Below are positions 7,623-16,342 of a stretch of 64,000 nt of DNA, one piece after another; the first letter of the stretch is position 1; each line of letters starts with the position of its first letter. Source of the DNA: Paraburkholderia sp041321145. Lineage in GTDB: Bacteria > Pseudomonadota > Gammaproteobacteria > Burkholderiales > Burkholderiaceae. The translations under genes and the position numbers were made by a program. The notes beneath the pieces are model-generated. The model saw nothing but the letters and a program-made list of their open reading frames with translations, made no database searches and was not told where the DNA came from. The stretch spans positions 124,001 to 188,000 of the forward strand of contig NZ_JBGGWA010000009.1 of the NCBI RefSeq assembly GCF_041321145.1. The letters run 5' to 3'.

Positions 7623-9314
7623 TTACCACGCGGTGGCCACCGTGCGCGCGGGCGGCGCGGTGTCGTCGGGCGGCAGCGCTTCGGTGCGGTCGCGGCCCCC
7701 CGTCTTCGCCGCGTAGAGCGCCATGTCGGCGCGGCTCATGATTCGCTCGGGCAGATCGTCGGGCGAAAGTTCAGTGATGCCGATGCTTACGCTCAAGCCC
7801 ACCGAGGCCGGCAACTTGGGCGAAGGAATCGATTTCAGGCGCAGGCGCAACCGTTCGACGACTTCGCGGCCGCCGGCCAGATCCGTGGCTGGCAGCAGCA
7901 AGCCGAACTCTTCGCCGCCGAGCCGGCCGACCGCATCGGCGCCGCGCAACTCCGCCCGGCAGGTGTCGACGAAATGTTCAAGCGCGCGGTCGCCGGCGGC
8001 GTGGCCGAAGCGGTCATTGATCTGCTTGAAGTGGTCGAGGTCGGCGATCGCCATGCACAGCGGTTCGTTGCCCGCATGCGCGCATTCGATCTCGCGGCGC
8101 AGCAGGTCGAGAAAGTAGCGCCGCGACAGCGCGCCGGTCAGCGCATCGTGGCGCGCCTCGGCCGAGAGCAGCGTATTGGCCGATTGCAATTGCTCGGCAA
8201 GATCGCGCGTGGCGCGATGGTGGCGCCGCTCGCGTACGTACGACACCGTGATCACCCACGCGAGCGCGACCGTGCCGGCGAGCGTCAGAAACACGAGCAG
8301 TTGGTCGCGTTTGTGATTTCGCAGTAGCTCGGGCCAGGCCGCGAGTGGATCGACCAGATGCGCCGACAGCCCCGAGTTCAACCCGCTGCGTGCCTGATAC
8401 AGTGACGGCGCCGGCCGCTCGCTCATGCCGAACAGTTGTTGGGCGACGGTTGCGGGCACCCAGGGCGCCTGCTCGCGCACCTGGGCGTCGATCTGAATCC
8501 GTATGTCGGGGAGGATTTCGCGGCGATAGATGGTCATGCGCTCGGCGGCACTCATCTGCATGACGTGCGCGTTCGGCAGCGCGTGGCCTTCGAGTTGGCT
8601 GTTGTGCGCCATGATGATGACGCCGTTATCGTCGGCGACGAAGGTGCCGACATGCGCGACCCAGTGGCGCAGCCGCGCGATCCCCACCTTGGCGACCACC
8701 GCCCCGACCAGCAGGCCGTCGGCGTACACCGGCGCGGCGATGAAGATGCCCGGCTCGCCGCTCGCGCGGCCAACGCCGTAGGCTTCCGAAAACGCGCCGA
8801 GCAGTGCGTTCGTCAGGTAGGTGCGCGTGTGCATGTCGATGCCGACGAAGGAGCGCGCCCCGGCGAGCGGACTGCTGATGGCATTGCTCGATGCGACGCA
8901 GATGCCGTTGGCGTTGACGAGCCAGACCTGGTCGAGCCCGGAGAAGCCTTGCGCGTCATGCAGGAAGGCGCTCACGGCGGTCATGTGCGGGTCTTTTAAC
9001 AACGCGGCGTGCAGCGCGGGTTCCGTCGTTTCGCCGTTCACGGCATAATTCTGGGATTGCACCAGCGCGTGCTGGATCACGTCCATTTCGGCCATGGTTG
9101 CGGGAATGGCCCGGGACATCGCGAGGTCGCTGGCGATCACCTCCGCCATGTTGTCGACGATCGAGGTGGACATTTGCCGCTGCGTGCGCATGGCCGCGTC
9201 CAGCTCTTGCTGTACCATCCGGTCCGCGACCATGCCGGCCACGAACCAGCAAACGAGCACGACCAGCACGAAGCTGATCGGTCCGGCTGCCTGGCGCAAG
9301 GTTGTCCTGTTCAT
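7623..9314 (-). CDS. Membrane diguanylate cyclase with periplasmic sensor (GGDEF)
   Basis: A 563-aa protein predicted to make cyclic di-GMP from two GTP. Membrane segments lie at about residues 12-30 and 338-358 and flank a large periplasmic domain resembling dCache sensors (FVGIDMHTRTYLTNA, then GIFIAAPVYADG). The cytoplasmic GGDEF domain (about 385-545) has the active-site GGEEF at 466-470 and an intact inhibitory site R457-x-x-D460, so product inhibition is expected. The start at 9314 follows GAGGG; an ATG 42 bases upstream lacks a ribosome site. It stands alone between a small gene and a long intergenic region. Confidence 0.88.
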   Translation of the reverse strand: MNRTTLRQAAGPISFVLVVLVCWFVAGMVADRMVQQELDAAMRTQRQMSTSIVDNMAEVIASDLAMSRAIPATMAEMDVIQHALVQSQNYAVNGETTEPALHAALLKDPHMTAVSAFLHDAQGFSGLDQVWLVNANGICVASSNAISSPLAGARSFVGIDMHTRTYLTNALLGAFSEAYGVGRASGEPGIFIAAPVYADGLLVGAVVAKVGIARLRHWVAHVGTFVADDNGVIIMAHNSQLEGHALPNAHVMQMSAAERMTIYRREILPDIRIQIDAQVREQAPWVPATVAQQLFGMSERPAPSLYQARSGLNSGLSAHLVDPLAAWPELLRNHKRDQLLVFLTLAGTVALAWVITVSYVRERRHHRATRDLAEQLQSANTLLSAEARHDALTGALSRRYFLDLLRREIECAHAGNEPLCMAIADLDHFKQINDRFGHAAGDRALEHFVDTCRAELRGADAVGRLGGEEFGLLLPATDLAGGREVVERLRLRLKSIPSPKLPASVGLSVSIGITELSPDDLPERIMSRADMALYAAKTGGRDRTEALPPDDTAPPARTVATAW

Positions 9315-10024
9315 CGACCCTCTGATCCGTCTGGCTGTGACATGCAACTGGTTCATTCGTGGCAGCGCGCTGACGCTGTTTCGCCCCCGCGCGAGCGGGT
9401 GTGATACGTCGCCGCGGTGGGCTGCGTCGAGGCCCGGCATAACCGTAAGCCGGCGCGTCGTCTCTTGATTTTAACTGTCATGGGGCCTGACGCTACCGTT
9501 ATTGCGGGAATGCGAAGTGCAGGCGTCTTGCCCTACCGGTCTTAACGGCAGCGCGTCCGCTTTCTGAATGGCCATGCGGGTATTTCGAGTGGACTCCAGG
9601 GCGATTTCGGCCGCCGCCGCGGCTATGGAGCATGGGGTCGGTGCACGCGGTTAAGTGGCTCGCGGCGCGGTTCGCTTGCGCCGGCCGAAGGCCGTTGCCT
9701 GGGCGTTCGCCACGATTTACCGCGAAAGGTTGTGCCTGAAACATAGGATGGTGTAGTGTCGTGCCGTCCAAAACAAGGAAAACTCGCCAGCCTTCGGGCG
9801 GCGCCTGCGGCGACAGGAGCCCGGCTTGATGGTTGCGGTCCAGGGCGGCTCTCCCCCGGACACCTCCGTTGCCGGTCCACGTGTCTTCAACGCTAACGAT
9901 TTACTGCACACACGCGTTTTGCCATGCCTGATTTCCGTTTTCCGGACCGATCCTCAGACCGCCGCGTTGAAGCCGCGGCACCCGTCGTGCGTTTGAACGC
10001 CTATATGAATAGGGAGCGCGTCTG
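9315..10024. other. Divergent intergenic region, no gene found
   Basis: About 700 bases between the divergent cyclase and permease genes. No reading frame has protein-like composition. Short G/C-rich dyads occur around 9780-9890 (for example GTCC and GGAC arms), but I could not fit them to a known riboswitch, including guanidine or molybdenum-cofactor types sometimes placed before such transporters. A ribosome site AGGGAG at 10012-10017 belongs to the permease. Confidence 0.45.
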
Positions 10025-11776
10025 ATGGATTTCAGCTTCAACCTGAAGCGCACCGCCAATGCGTCGGCATGGCGGGTGCTGCCCAATCGCTGGGACTTCG
10101 TTGCCTTTCCGCTGATCATCTGCATCATCGCGATGGCGGCGATCGGTTTTCACGAGACCCTGGCGCCGATGTCGTCGCTCAAGACGCAAGCGATCTCGCT
10201 CGACCCGTCGAATCTGCCCGAGTACGCGATGCGCACCACGCTGCGCATGCTGGCGGCAATGGTCGCCTCGCTGATCTTCACGCTGGTGTACGGCACGCTC
10301 GCGGCCAAGAGCCGCCGCGCCGGCCTCGTGCTGGTGCCGATTCTCGACATCCTGCAGTCGGTGCCGGTGCTGGGCTACATTTCGTTTACCGTCACGTTCT
10401 TCCTCGCGCTGTTCCCGGGCCGTGTGCTCGGCGCCGAGCTGGCGGCGATCTTCGCGATCTTCACGAGCCAGGCGTGGAACATGACGTTCAGCTTCTATCA
10501 GTCGTTGCGCACGGTGCCGCGCGATCTGGACGAAGTCTCGCGCGGCTTTCATCTGACTTCATGGCAGCGCTTCTGGAAGCTGGAAGTGCCGTTCTCGATG
10601 CCGGGCCTCATCTGGAACATGATGATGTCCATGTCGGGCGGCTGGTTCTTCGTCGTTGCGTCGGAAGCGATCACGGTCGGCAACAACACGATCACGCTGC
10701 CAGGTATCGGCGCCTATCTGGCGCAGGCGATCTCCGACAAGAACCTGCATGCGGTCGGCTGGGTGATCCTTGCGATGACGGTCGTGATTCTCGCGTATGA
10801 CCAGCTTCTGTTCCGCCCGCTGGTCGCATGGGCCGACAAATTCCGCATGGAAACCACCAGCTCCGGCAATGCGCCGGAATCGTGGCTGCTCGACCTGATT
10901 CGCCGCACCCGGCTGATTCACCGCTTGCTGGTGCCGCTCGGCTGGCTGTTTGCGAAGGCCGCGCGGATGCCGTTCCGGTTGCCGGCATTCCATGGCCCGC
11001 GCTTCCATATTCCGCAGCGCGAAAAGACCTCACGCCTGGGCGACATCGCCTGGGCGATTCTGGTGCTGCTCGCCACGGTCTATGTGGTGTACCGCGTATT
11101 CATCTACGTACGTACGGGCGTGACGCTCGAGGAAGTCGGCCACGTGTTCATACTCGGGCTCATCACGCTGCTGCGCGTGATTCTGCTGATCGCGATCGCC
11201 TCGGTGATCTGGGTGCCGATCGGTGTGCTGATCGGGCTGCGCCCGGCGCTGGCGGAGAAGATCCAGCCGGTTGCGCAGTTCCTCGCCGCGTTCCCGGCGA
11301 ACCTGCTGTTCCCGGTGTTCGTCATCGCCATCGTGCGCTTTCATCTGAACCCGGACATCTGGCTGTCGCCGCTGATCGTGCTCGGCACTCAGTGGTATAT
11401 CCTGTTCAACGTGATTGCCGGCGCGAGTTCCTATCCGAACGACTACCGCGAAGCCGCCAAGAATTTCCACATTCGCGGCTGGCAATGGTGGCGCCAGATC
11501 ATGCTGCCGGGCATTTTTCCGTACTACGTGACGGGCGCGATCACCGCCTCGGGCGGGGCGTGGAACGCGAGCATCGTCGCGGAATTCGTCCAGTGGGGCG
11601 ATACCAAGGTCGCCGCGCACGGTTTGGGCGCCTATATCGCACAGACTACCGCGGCGGGCGACTATCCGAAGATCATCATGGGCATCGCCGTGATGTCCCT
11701 GTTCGTGACCCTGTTCAACCGCCTGCTGTGGCGTCCGATGTACGCCTATGCCGAAGCCAAGCTCCGGCTTGATTGA
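10025..11776 (+). CDS. Fused double-domain ABC permease, NitT/TauT type
   Basis: A 583-aa inner-membrane protein in which two binding-protein-dependent permease domains are joined in one chain (about residues 80-275 and 370-575). Each has its own EAA-like coupling loop (DEVSRGFHLTSWQRFWKLEVP and YREAAKNFHIRGWQWWRQI), so one chain can form the whole membrane channel. Normal NitT/TauT permeases are about half this length. The start follows AGGGAG. The next gene encodes an ATPase of the same class, but no binding protein is nearby. The substrate (nitrate, sulfonate, bicarbonate and others are known for the class) cannot be told. Confidence 0.82.
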   Translation: MDFSFNLKRTANASAWRVLPNRWDFVAFPLIICIIAMAAIGFHETLAPMSSLKTQAISLDPSNLPEYAMRTTLRMLAAMVASLIFTLVYGTLAAKSRRAGLVLVPILDILQSVPVLGYISFTVTFFLALFPGRVLGAELAAIFAIFTSQAWNMTFSFYQSLRTVPRDLDEVSRGFHLTSWQRFWKLEVPFSMPGLIWNMMMSMSGGWFFVVASEAITVGNNTITLPGIGAYLAQAISDKNLHAVGWVILAMTVVILAYDQLLFRPLVAWADKFRMETTSSGNAPESWLLDLIRRTRLIHRLLVPLGWLFAKAARMPFRLPAFHGPRFHIPQREKTSRLGDIAWAILVLLATVYVVYRVFIYVRTGVTLEEVGHVFILGLITLLRVILLIAIASVIWVPIGVLIGLRPALAEKIQPVAQFLAAFPANLLFPVFVIAIVRFHLNPDIWLSPLIVLGTQWYILFNVIAGASSYPNDYREAAKNFHIRGWQWWRQIMLPGIFPYYVTGAITASGGAWNASIVAEFVQWGDTKVAAHGLGAYIAQTTAAGDYPKIIMGIAVMSLFVTLFNRLLWRPMYAYAEAKLRLD

Positions 11777-11794
11777 GCGCCCCCGAACCTGTCG

Positions 11795-11905
11795 CTTCGC
11801 GCGAGGCGCCCCGAGGGGGTAATTCCCCCAGTCCGCCAAAGGGACTTCCTTCGGGGCCGGGGACCTCCCGCGGAGCGGAAAACCTGGGGGCGGCCCGGCG
11901 TTTTT
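11795..11905. repeat. G/C-rich dyad element between permease and ATPase genes
   Basis: The 155 bases between the two genes contain GGGGG-TAATT-CCCCC (11815-11829) and several further G-run/C-run blocks (CTTCGGGGCCGGGG, CCTGGGGGCGGCC). It looks like a dispersed intergenic palindromic element, or an mRNA structure that could lower ATPase expression relative to permease. Copy number cannot be tested within the window; no second copy was seen. Confidence 0.35.
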
Positions 11906-11931
11906 GTTGAGAGAAATGAAGGCTAAACGCG

Positions 11932-13278
11932 ATGCAAAATCCTAAAGCTGCTATGACCGCCGCGCCGATCCAGACGCCGCCGAAGCCGCCGCGCCTCGGC
12001 GAAGAGATTCTGCGCGTCAAGGACGTGTGCCGCGGTTTCAACAAGTCGCAGGGCGAGCTGCTCGTCCTCGACGACGCCAATCTGTCGCTGCGCGAAGGCG
12101 AGATTGTCGGTTTGCTGGGCCGTTCGGGCTCGGGCAAGTCGACGCTGTTGCGCATCATCGCCGGTCTGATCGAGCCGACCGACGGCGAAGTCACGTACAT
12201 GGGCAAGCCGCTCGACGGCCCCGCGAAGGGCGTCGCGATGGTGTTCCAGACCTTCGCGCTGTTCCCATGGCTGACCGTGCTGCAGAACGTGGAAGCCGGC
12301 CTCGAAGCGCAGGGCGTGGCGGCGCGCGAGCGCCGCGAACGCGCACTCGCCGCGATCGATCTGATCGGTCTGGACGGTTTCGAAAACGCCTATCCGCGCG
12401 AGTTGTCGGGCGGCATGCGTCAGCGCGTTGGCTTTGCCCGCGCGCTGGTGGTCGACCCCACGCTGCTGTTGATGGACGAGCCGTTCTCCGCGCTCGACGT
12501 GCTGACCGCCGAAACGCTGCGTACCGATTTGCTTGATCTGTGGACGCAAGGCCGCATGCCGATCAAGGCGGTGCTGATCGTCACGCACAACATTGAAGAA
12601 GCCGTATTCATGTGCGACCGGATTCTGGTGCTGTCGTCGAATCCAGGCCGCGTGATCGCCGAGATCAAGGTGCCGTTCAAGCATCCGCGCAACCGCCTGG
12701 ACCCGGCGTTCCGGCGTCTGGTCGACGAGATCTACGCGAAGATGACCGCGCGTCAGACCGACGAAAAGACCAAGAAGGGTCTCGAGCTGCACAGCTGGCT
12801 GCCGCATGTGTCCACCAACCTGATGGCCGGTCTGATCGAGACGCTGGCCGCCGCGCCGTATCACGGCCGCGCGGACATGCCGGAAATCGCCCGCTCGCTG
12901 CATCTGGAGGTGGACGATCTGTTCCCGGTTGCCGAAGTGCTGCAGCACCTGGGGTTTGCCGACGTGCGCGAAGGAGATATTTTCCTGACGCCGCCGGCGC
13001 GCGTGTTCGCCGAATTCGGCACCCAGGAACGCAAGATGATGTTCGCCGAGCATCTGCTGCGACATGTGCCGCTCGCCGCGCGGATCAAGAAGGTGTTGAA
13101 CGAACGGCCGGGGCATCGTGCGCCGCGGGTGCGTTTTGAGCAGGAGCTGGAGGATTTTCTGTCGGACAGCGCCGCGGAAGAGACCCTCGACGCGGTCATC
13201 AACTGGGGCCGATATGGCGAGATCTTCTCGTACAACGACCAGACTGAAATCTTCAGCCTGGAAGACGTGGAGTCTTAA
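11932..13278 (+). CDS. NitT/TauT-type ABC ATPase with C-terminal AAA-associated domain
   Basis: A 448-aa ATPase. Residues about 25-265 are the ABC domain: Walker A GRSGSGKST, signature LSGGMRQR, Walker B LLLMDEPFSALD and a late NIEEA motif usual in nitrate/taurine transporters. The extra 180 residues (LHSWLPHVSTNLMAGLIETLA onward) resemble the AAA-associated C-terminal domain found on a subset of these ATPases and may be regulatory. It is downstream of the fused permease, and a terminator follows. Substrate unknown. Confidence 0.83.
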   Translation: MQNPKAAMTAAPIQTPPKPPRLGEEILRVKDVCRGFNKSQGELLVLDDANLSLREGEIVGLLGRSGSGKSTLLRIIAGLIEPTDGEVTYMGKPLDGPAKGVAMVFQTFALFPWLTVLQNVEAGLEAQGVAARERRERALAAIDLIGLDGFENAYPRELSGGMRQRVGFARALVVDPTLLLMDEPFSALDVLTAETLRTDLLDLWTQGRMPIKAVLIVTHNIEEAVFMCDRILVLSSNPGRVIAEIKVPFKHPRNRLDPAFRRLVDEIYAKMTARQTDEKTKKGLELHSWLPHVSTNLMAGLIETLAAAPYHGRADMPEIARSLHLEVDDLFPVAEVLQHLGFADVREGDIFLTPPARVFAEFGTQERKMMFAEHLLRHVPLAARIKKVLNERPGHRAPRVRFEQELEDFLSDSAAEETLDAVINWGRYGEIFSYNDQTEIFSLEDVES

Positions 13279-13310
13279 GTCAGGACGAGTTGAATAAGAC
13301 TGTGCAGGCA

Positions 13311-13343
13311 AAAAAGCGGCAGGGGAGACCCCGCCGCTTTTTT
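13311..13343. terminator. Strong bidirectional terminator
   Basis: Stem AAAAGCGGC plus GGGG pairs with CCCC plus GCCGCTTTT around a short loop, with A- and T-runs at the ends. It separates the ABC operon from the convergent lipoprotein genes. The TAA stop of the minus-strand gene at 13342 overlaps its edge. Confidence 0.85.
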
Positions 13344-13962
13344 ATTGCAGATTGCCCCAGCGCTCGACCGCCGGTTCCGCCGATGCCCACTTCCAGCCCT
13401 TGTCCTGCCGACAGGCGCTTGCCGAGTACCAGTCTTCGTGCGCGCTCGGGCCGTCGCCGTCCTGCACCGAGAACACAAACTCCTTGCATAGCGCGAGCGC
13501 CGAACCAAACGCGCGCGTCACGCGCACCTGGCCGTGGCCGTTCTCGATCGGCAGCGTGTGCTTGACCACCCAGGGCCGCGTCTCGCCGACCGGCATGGCG
13601 CCGGCCAGCGCGGCGATCATTTTTTGCTGATCGGTGTGCATGGTGCGCATGTAGCGGCCGACAGCTTCGTCTGTCGCAGCCTGCACCGCAATGCCGACGC
13701 CGATGCCGACTGCCGGATTGGCGGTGACGAGACCTGAGGCGACGCCGGCCGCAGCACCGCTGGCCGCGCCGACCGACGAACAGCCGCTCGTCAGCAGACT
13801 GGCGCCGACACAGAGCGCACTGGCCAGTACGAGGCGCAACCGGTTGCCGGAAAGCGCGGCTGCAGGGGGGCGCGGGACCAGGGCGGCACGCGCGCCATCG
13901 GCGAACCGCGGCTCGGACAGACCGCGTTCAGCCGCGCCGCGTGGAAGCGAAGGCGCCTTCAT
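13342..13962 (-). CDS. Glycine-zipper lipoprotein, paralogue 2
   Basis: A 206-aa predicted lipoprotein of unknown function. A hydrophobic signal follows an unusually long polar N-terminus and ends in the lipobox LLTSGC (about residue 60). Then comes a Gly/Ala-rich zipper (ASGAAAGVASG, VGIGVGIAV) and a conserved C-terminal domain ending WKWASAEPAVERWGNLQ. The same C-terminal domain is in the upstream neighbour, so the two are tandem paralogues; their frames overlap by four bases. The true start may be later than M1, because about 45 residues precede the hydrophobic segment. Confidence 0.7.
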   Translation of the reverse strand: MKAPSLPRGAAERGLSEPRFADGARAALVPRPPAAALSGNRLRLVLASALCVGASLLTSGCSSVGAASGAAAGVASGLVTANPAVGIGVGIAVQAATDEAVGRYMRTMHTDQQKMIAALAGAMPVGETRPWVVKHTLPIENGHGQVRVTRAFGSALALCKEFVFSVQDGDGPSAHEDWYSASACRQDKGWKWASAEPAVERWGNLQ

Positions 13963-14555
13963 TGCAGCGCGCCCCAGCGTTCGGTGGCGGGTTCGGCCGA
14001 CGCCCATTTCCAGTTGTTGCCATCACGGCAAATCGACGCGACGTAGAACGCGCTGCTCGCCGGCACATTCTTGGTGGCGGTCTGATCGACTGAGAAGACG
14101 ATTTCCTTGCAGTCGAGTGCGCCGTCGCTAATCGTACGGCTCACCGTGACGCGGCCGTGTTCGTCGTCTTCGATCGGCACCGAGTGGGTCACGCTCCACG
14201 GTGCAATCGCGCCGACGTCGAGCGGTCCGGCAATTTTGGCGATCCCGTCCTGCGTCTTCGTGTGCGCCACGCGCTCCGAGTACTGCACGCCGGCACGGGC
14301 CGCGGCCACCGCGCCGAGACCGATGCCGGTGGCCACTGCCGCATTGCTGGTGACTTTTGCCGCGAGCGCGGCGCCTGCGATTCCGGCTCCGGCGGTGGCG
14401 CCTTCCGTATAGAGCGAACTACAGCCGCTCAATGCCGCCGAGATCGCCACTGCCAACACGGCGAGCGTCGTTGCCTTGGGACGTCGCGGGTTCGCGGGTT
14501 TGGCCACGTTAGCCGCCTGCTTTGTCCATTCGGCCCACACCATACTTTTTTTCAT
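13959..14555 (-). CDS. Glycine-zipper lipoprotein, paralogue 1
   Basis: A 198-aa predicted outer-membrane lipoprotein of unknown function. The lipobox is ALSGC, followed by a Gly/Ala zipper (GATAGAGIAGAALAAKV) and a domain with PWSVTHSVPIED, CKEIVFSVD and a C-terminus WKWASAEPATERWGALQ that matches the next gene. The start at 14555 follows AGGGAA. Two cysteines besides the lipobox are shared in position with the paralogue (LDCKEIVF / ALCKEFVF and SICRD / SACRQ), suggesting a disulfide. A sigma-54 activator gene lies upstream on the same strand, with a weak -24/-12-like site between. Confidence 0.72.
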   Translation of the reverse strand: MKKSMVWAEWTKQAANVAKPANPRRPKATTLAVLAVAISAALSGCSSLYTEGATAGAGIAGAALAAKVTSNAAVATGIGLGAVAAARAGVQYSERVAHTKTQDGIAKIAGPLDVGAIAPWSVTHSVPIEDDEHGRVTVSRTISDGALDCKEIVFSVDQTATKNVPASSAFYVASICRDGNNWKWASAEPATERWGALQ

Positions 14556-14898
14556 TTCCCTGTCTCTGCTCCTGCAAGTGCCTGTCGTTGCCACGCGAAA
14601 CACGTGTGTAAACGAGCGGCACGTCTTGCTCATCGTTGCAACATGCGCTGTCGCATTTTGCAGGATGGCATTTGTAATTGGCAGTGGGAAAGTGCAAGCA
14701 ATTGCAAAAGATGATGCGAGACGAATCGGTTTCTGCTGAGCAGCAGTCGATTTGATTGGTGGTGCGAAGGGATCAAATTTGAGATTGCGGGCGCGCGAAG
14801 CGTGCCTTCTAGCAGGGCAAAACGTACAACGAACGCATCACTCACAGGCACCACACTCACGCTCACGCGACGCGGAACGCGTGAGCGAATAGCACAGT
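14556..14898 (-). promoter_or_regulatory. Leader of lipoprotein genes with weak sigma-54-like site
   Basis: No gene in these 343 bases. On the minus strand AGGCACG-N4-GCGCG spans about 14792-14807. The -24 half (GGCACG) is perfect and the GC at -12 is correctly spaced, but the TTGC context is missing. If used, transcription would start near 14781, about 225 bases before the lipoprotein start. An AT-richer patch near 14680-14720 (repeated TTGCAA-like words) may be an alternative promoter or operator. Confidence 0.35.
14860..14887 (-). terminator. Hairpin after the sigma-54 activator gene
   Basis: A perfect 10-bp stem CGCTCACGCG/CGCGTGAGCG with an 8-base loop, 11 bases after the stop codon. 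There is no T-run, so termination would be weak or factor-assisted and some read-through into the lipoprotein genes is possible. Confidence 0.5.
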
Positions 14899-15960
14899 TT
14901 ATTGCTCGGCTTCGTCGTCCAGGGCGGCGTCTTCGCCGTACGTGCTCAAGCGGTTGTACAGCGTTTTCAGACTCACGCCGAGCGCTTTGGCCGCGCGCCG
15001 TTTGTCGCCGCCGCAATACTTGAGCGTTCCGAGAATGATCTGCCTTTGCGCATCGGCGAGCGGTGTGCCGATCCACACACTCATCGCATCGCCTTGGGTG
15101 ATGGGCTTTTTCACGCGCGAGGCGAGATGCGGATGTGGCAACTCGACCGTCTTCTCCGCGAGAATGAACGCGCGATACACCGCGTTCTTCAACTCGCGCA
15201 CGTTGCCTGGCCACGACCAGGTGCGCAATGTTTCGAGCGACCGTTTGCTGAAACTCTTGCTCGCGCCTTCCTGCCGATTCAGCAATGCAAGGAAGTGTTG
15301 CGCGAGCAGTTCGCGATCGCTCTCACGCTCGCGCAACGGCGGCGCGCGCAACGGGAAAACCGCGAGTCGGTACATAAGATCTTCTCGCAGACCGTTTTCT
15401 TTCACGGCCACCGCGGGGTCGCGATTGGTCGCGGCGATCACGCGCACGTCGCCGCGAATCAGTTCGCTGCCACCGACCCGAAAGAACGTGCCGGTCTCGA
15501 GCGCGCGCAGGAGTTTGACCTGGCGCACCGGTGCCATTTCAGTGATTTCGTCGAGGAACAGCGTGCCGCCGTTCGCATGTTCGAAGTAGCCGACGCGGCC
15601 TTGGACCGCGCCCGTGAAGCTGCCTTTTTCGTGGCCGAACAACTCGGCTTCGATGAGTTCATCGGGAATCGCGCCGCAGTTCACCGCGACGAACGCGGCG
15701 TCCTTGCGGCTGCTTTGATCGTGAATCGTGCGGGCAATCAGTTCCTTGCCGGTACCGGATTCACCGATGATCAGCGCGGTCGCGTCGGTGCTGGCGACGC
15801 GCGCGATCTGCTCATACAAATCCAGCATCACCGGCGAGGAGCCGTAGAGCAGCCCGTACGATTTCAGTCCCGCGATGCCGTCCGCGACGCGCTGCTTGGC
15901 CTGTGCCGAAGCATTGCCGCCGGCGGAGACGGGGGGCGAGTCCAGATCGATTGACGCCAT
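14899..15960 (-). CDS. Sigma-54-dependent transcription activator without receiver (PspF-like)
   Basis: A 353-aa bacterial enhancer-binding protein. It lacks an N-terminal receiver or sensor domain. Residues about 35-270 are the AAA+ domain: Walker A GESGTGKE (66-73), sigma-54 contact loop GSFTGA (113-118) and Walker B GGTLFLDE (131-138). A Fis-type helix-turn-helix ends the protein (RRAAKALGVSLKTLYNRL). Such proteins remodel sigma-54 RNA polymerase at -24/-12 promoters. It is divergent from a gene with a near-perfect sigma-54 promoter, its likely target. With no receiver, control must come from a partner protein or from its own level, as for PspF. Confidence 0.88.
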   Translation of the reverse strand: MASIDLDSPPVSAGGNASAQAKQRVADGIAGLKSYGLLYGSSPVMLDLYEQIARVASTDATALIIGESGTGKELIARTIHDQSSRKDAAFVAVNCGAIPDELIEAELFGHEKGSFTGAVQGRVGYFEHANGGTLFLDEITEMAPVRQVKLLRALETGTFFRVGGSELIRGDVRVIAATNRDPAVAVKENGLREDLMYRLAVFPLRAPPLRERESDRELLAQHFLALLNRQEGASKSFSKRSLETLRTWSWPGNVRELKNAVYRAFILAEKTVELPHPHLASRVKKPITQGDAMSVWIGTPLADAQRQIILGTLKYCGGDKRRAAKALGVSLKTLYNRLSTYGEDAALDDEAEQ

Positions 15961-16173
15961 AAACGGGAAGTCCTGTGCAAATGGGTTCGGTGTCGCGGGG
16001 CGCAGGCCTAGGAGTGAAACGGACCCGTGCGGCCACTATCTCACAAATGTCGATTTAACCACTTTGATACGGTTTCCGGCAATCGATGTGGCTGTCGGCG
16101 AAATAGCCGGGCGCGGAGTCGGTCGAAAGTGCCTGAGGCAGTGGTGTGAACAACCCTAAAAGGCATATTTACC

Positions 16174-16189
16174 GGGCACGGGGTTTGCA
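16174..16189 (+). promoter_or_regulatory. Sigma-54 (-24/-12) promoter
   Basis: GGGCACGGGGTTTGCA matches the sigma-54 consensus TGGCACG-N4-TTGCW at every fixed base except the first T. The -24 GG is at 16175-16176 and the -12 GC at 16187-16188, the required spacing. The predicted start of transcription is near 16200, about 140 bases before the DUF883 gene. The 200 bases upstream, shared with the divergent activator gene, would hold the enhancer; the dyad CGGC-N6-GCCG near 16097 is one candidate. Confidence 0.8.
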
Positions 16190-16342
16190 AAATTGATCCG
16201 ACACGCGTTTGCTTTTGAGCGAACCGTTCAAAGCGAGCCGCGCGGCGGACGCGGTTGTCCACCGCTCGTGACGCCGCTCGTTGAGCGCCGGAAACAACTC
16301 GCGAAAAACACGCGAACGCCGAACTCAGACCAGGAGTGAATG

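Noticed and set aside
9480..10024. Riboswitch before the fused permease gene (guanidine, molybdenum-cofactor or similar).
   Set aside because: Some G/C dyads exist, but no conserved core of a class I know could be fitted.
14670..14700. Second + strand sigma-54-like match (TTGGCAG ... GTGCA).
   Set aside because: The GG-to-GC spacing is 14 rather than 12 bases.
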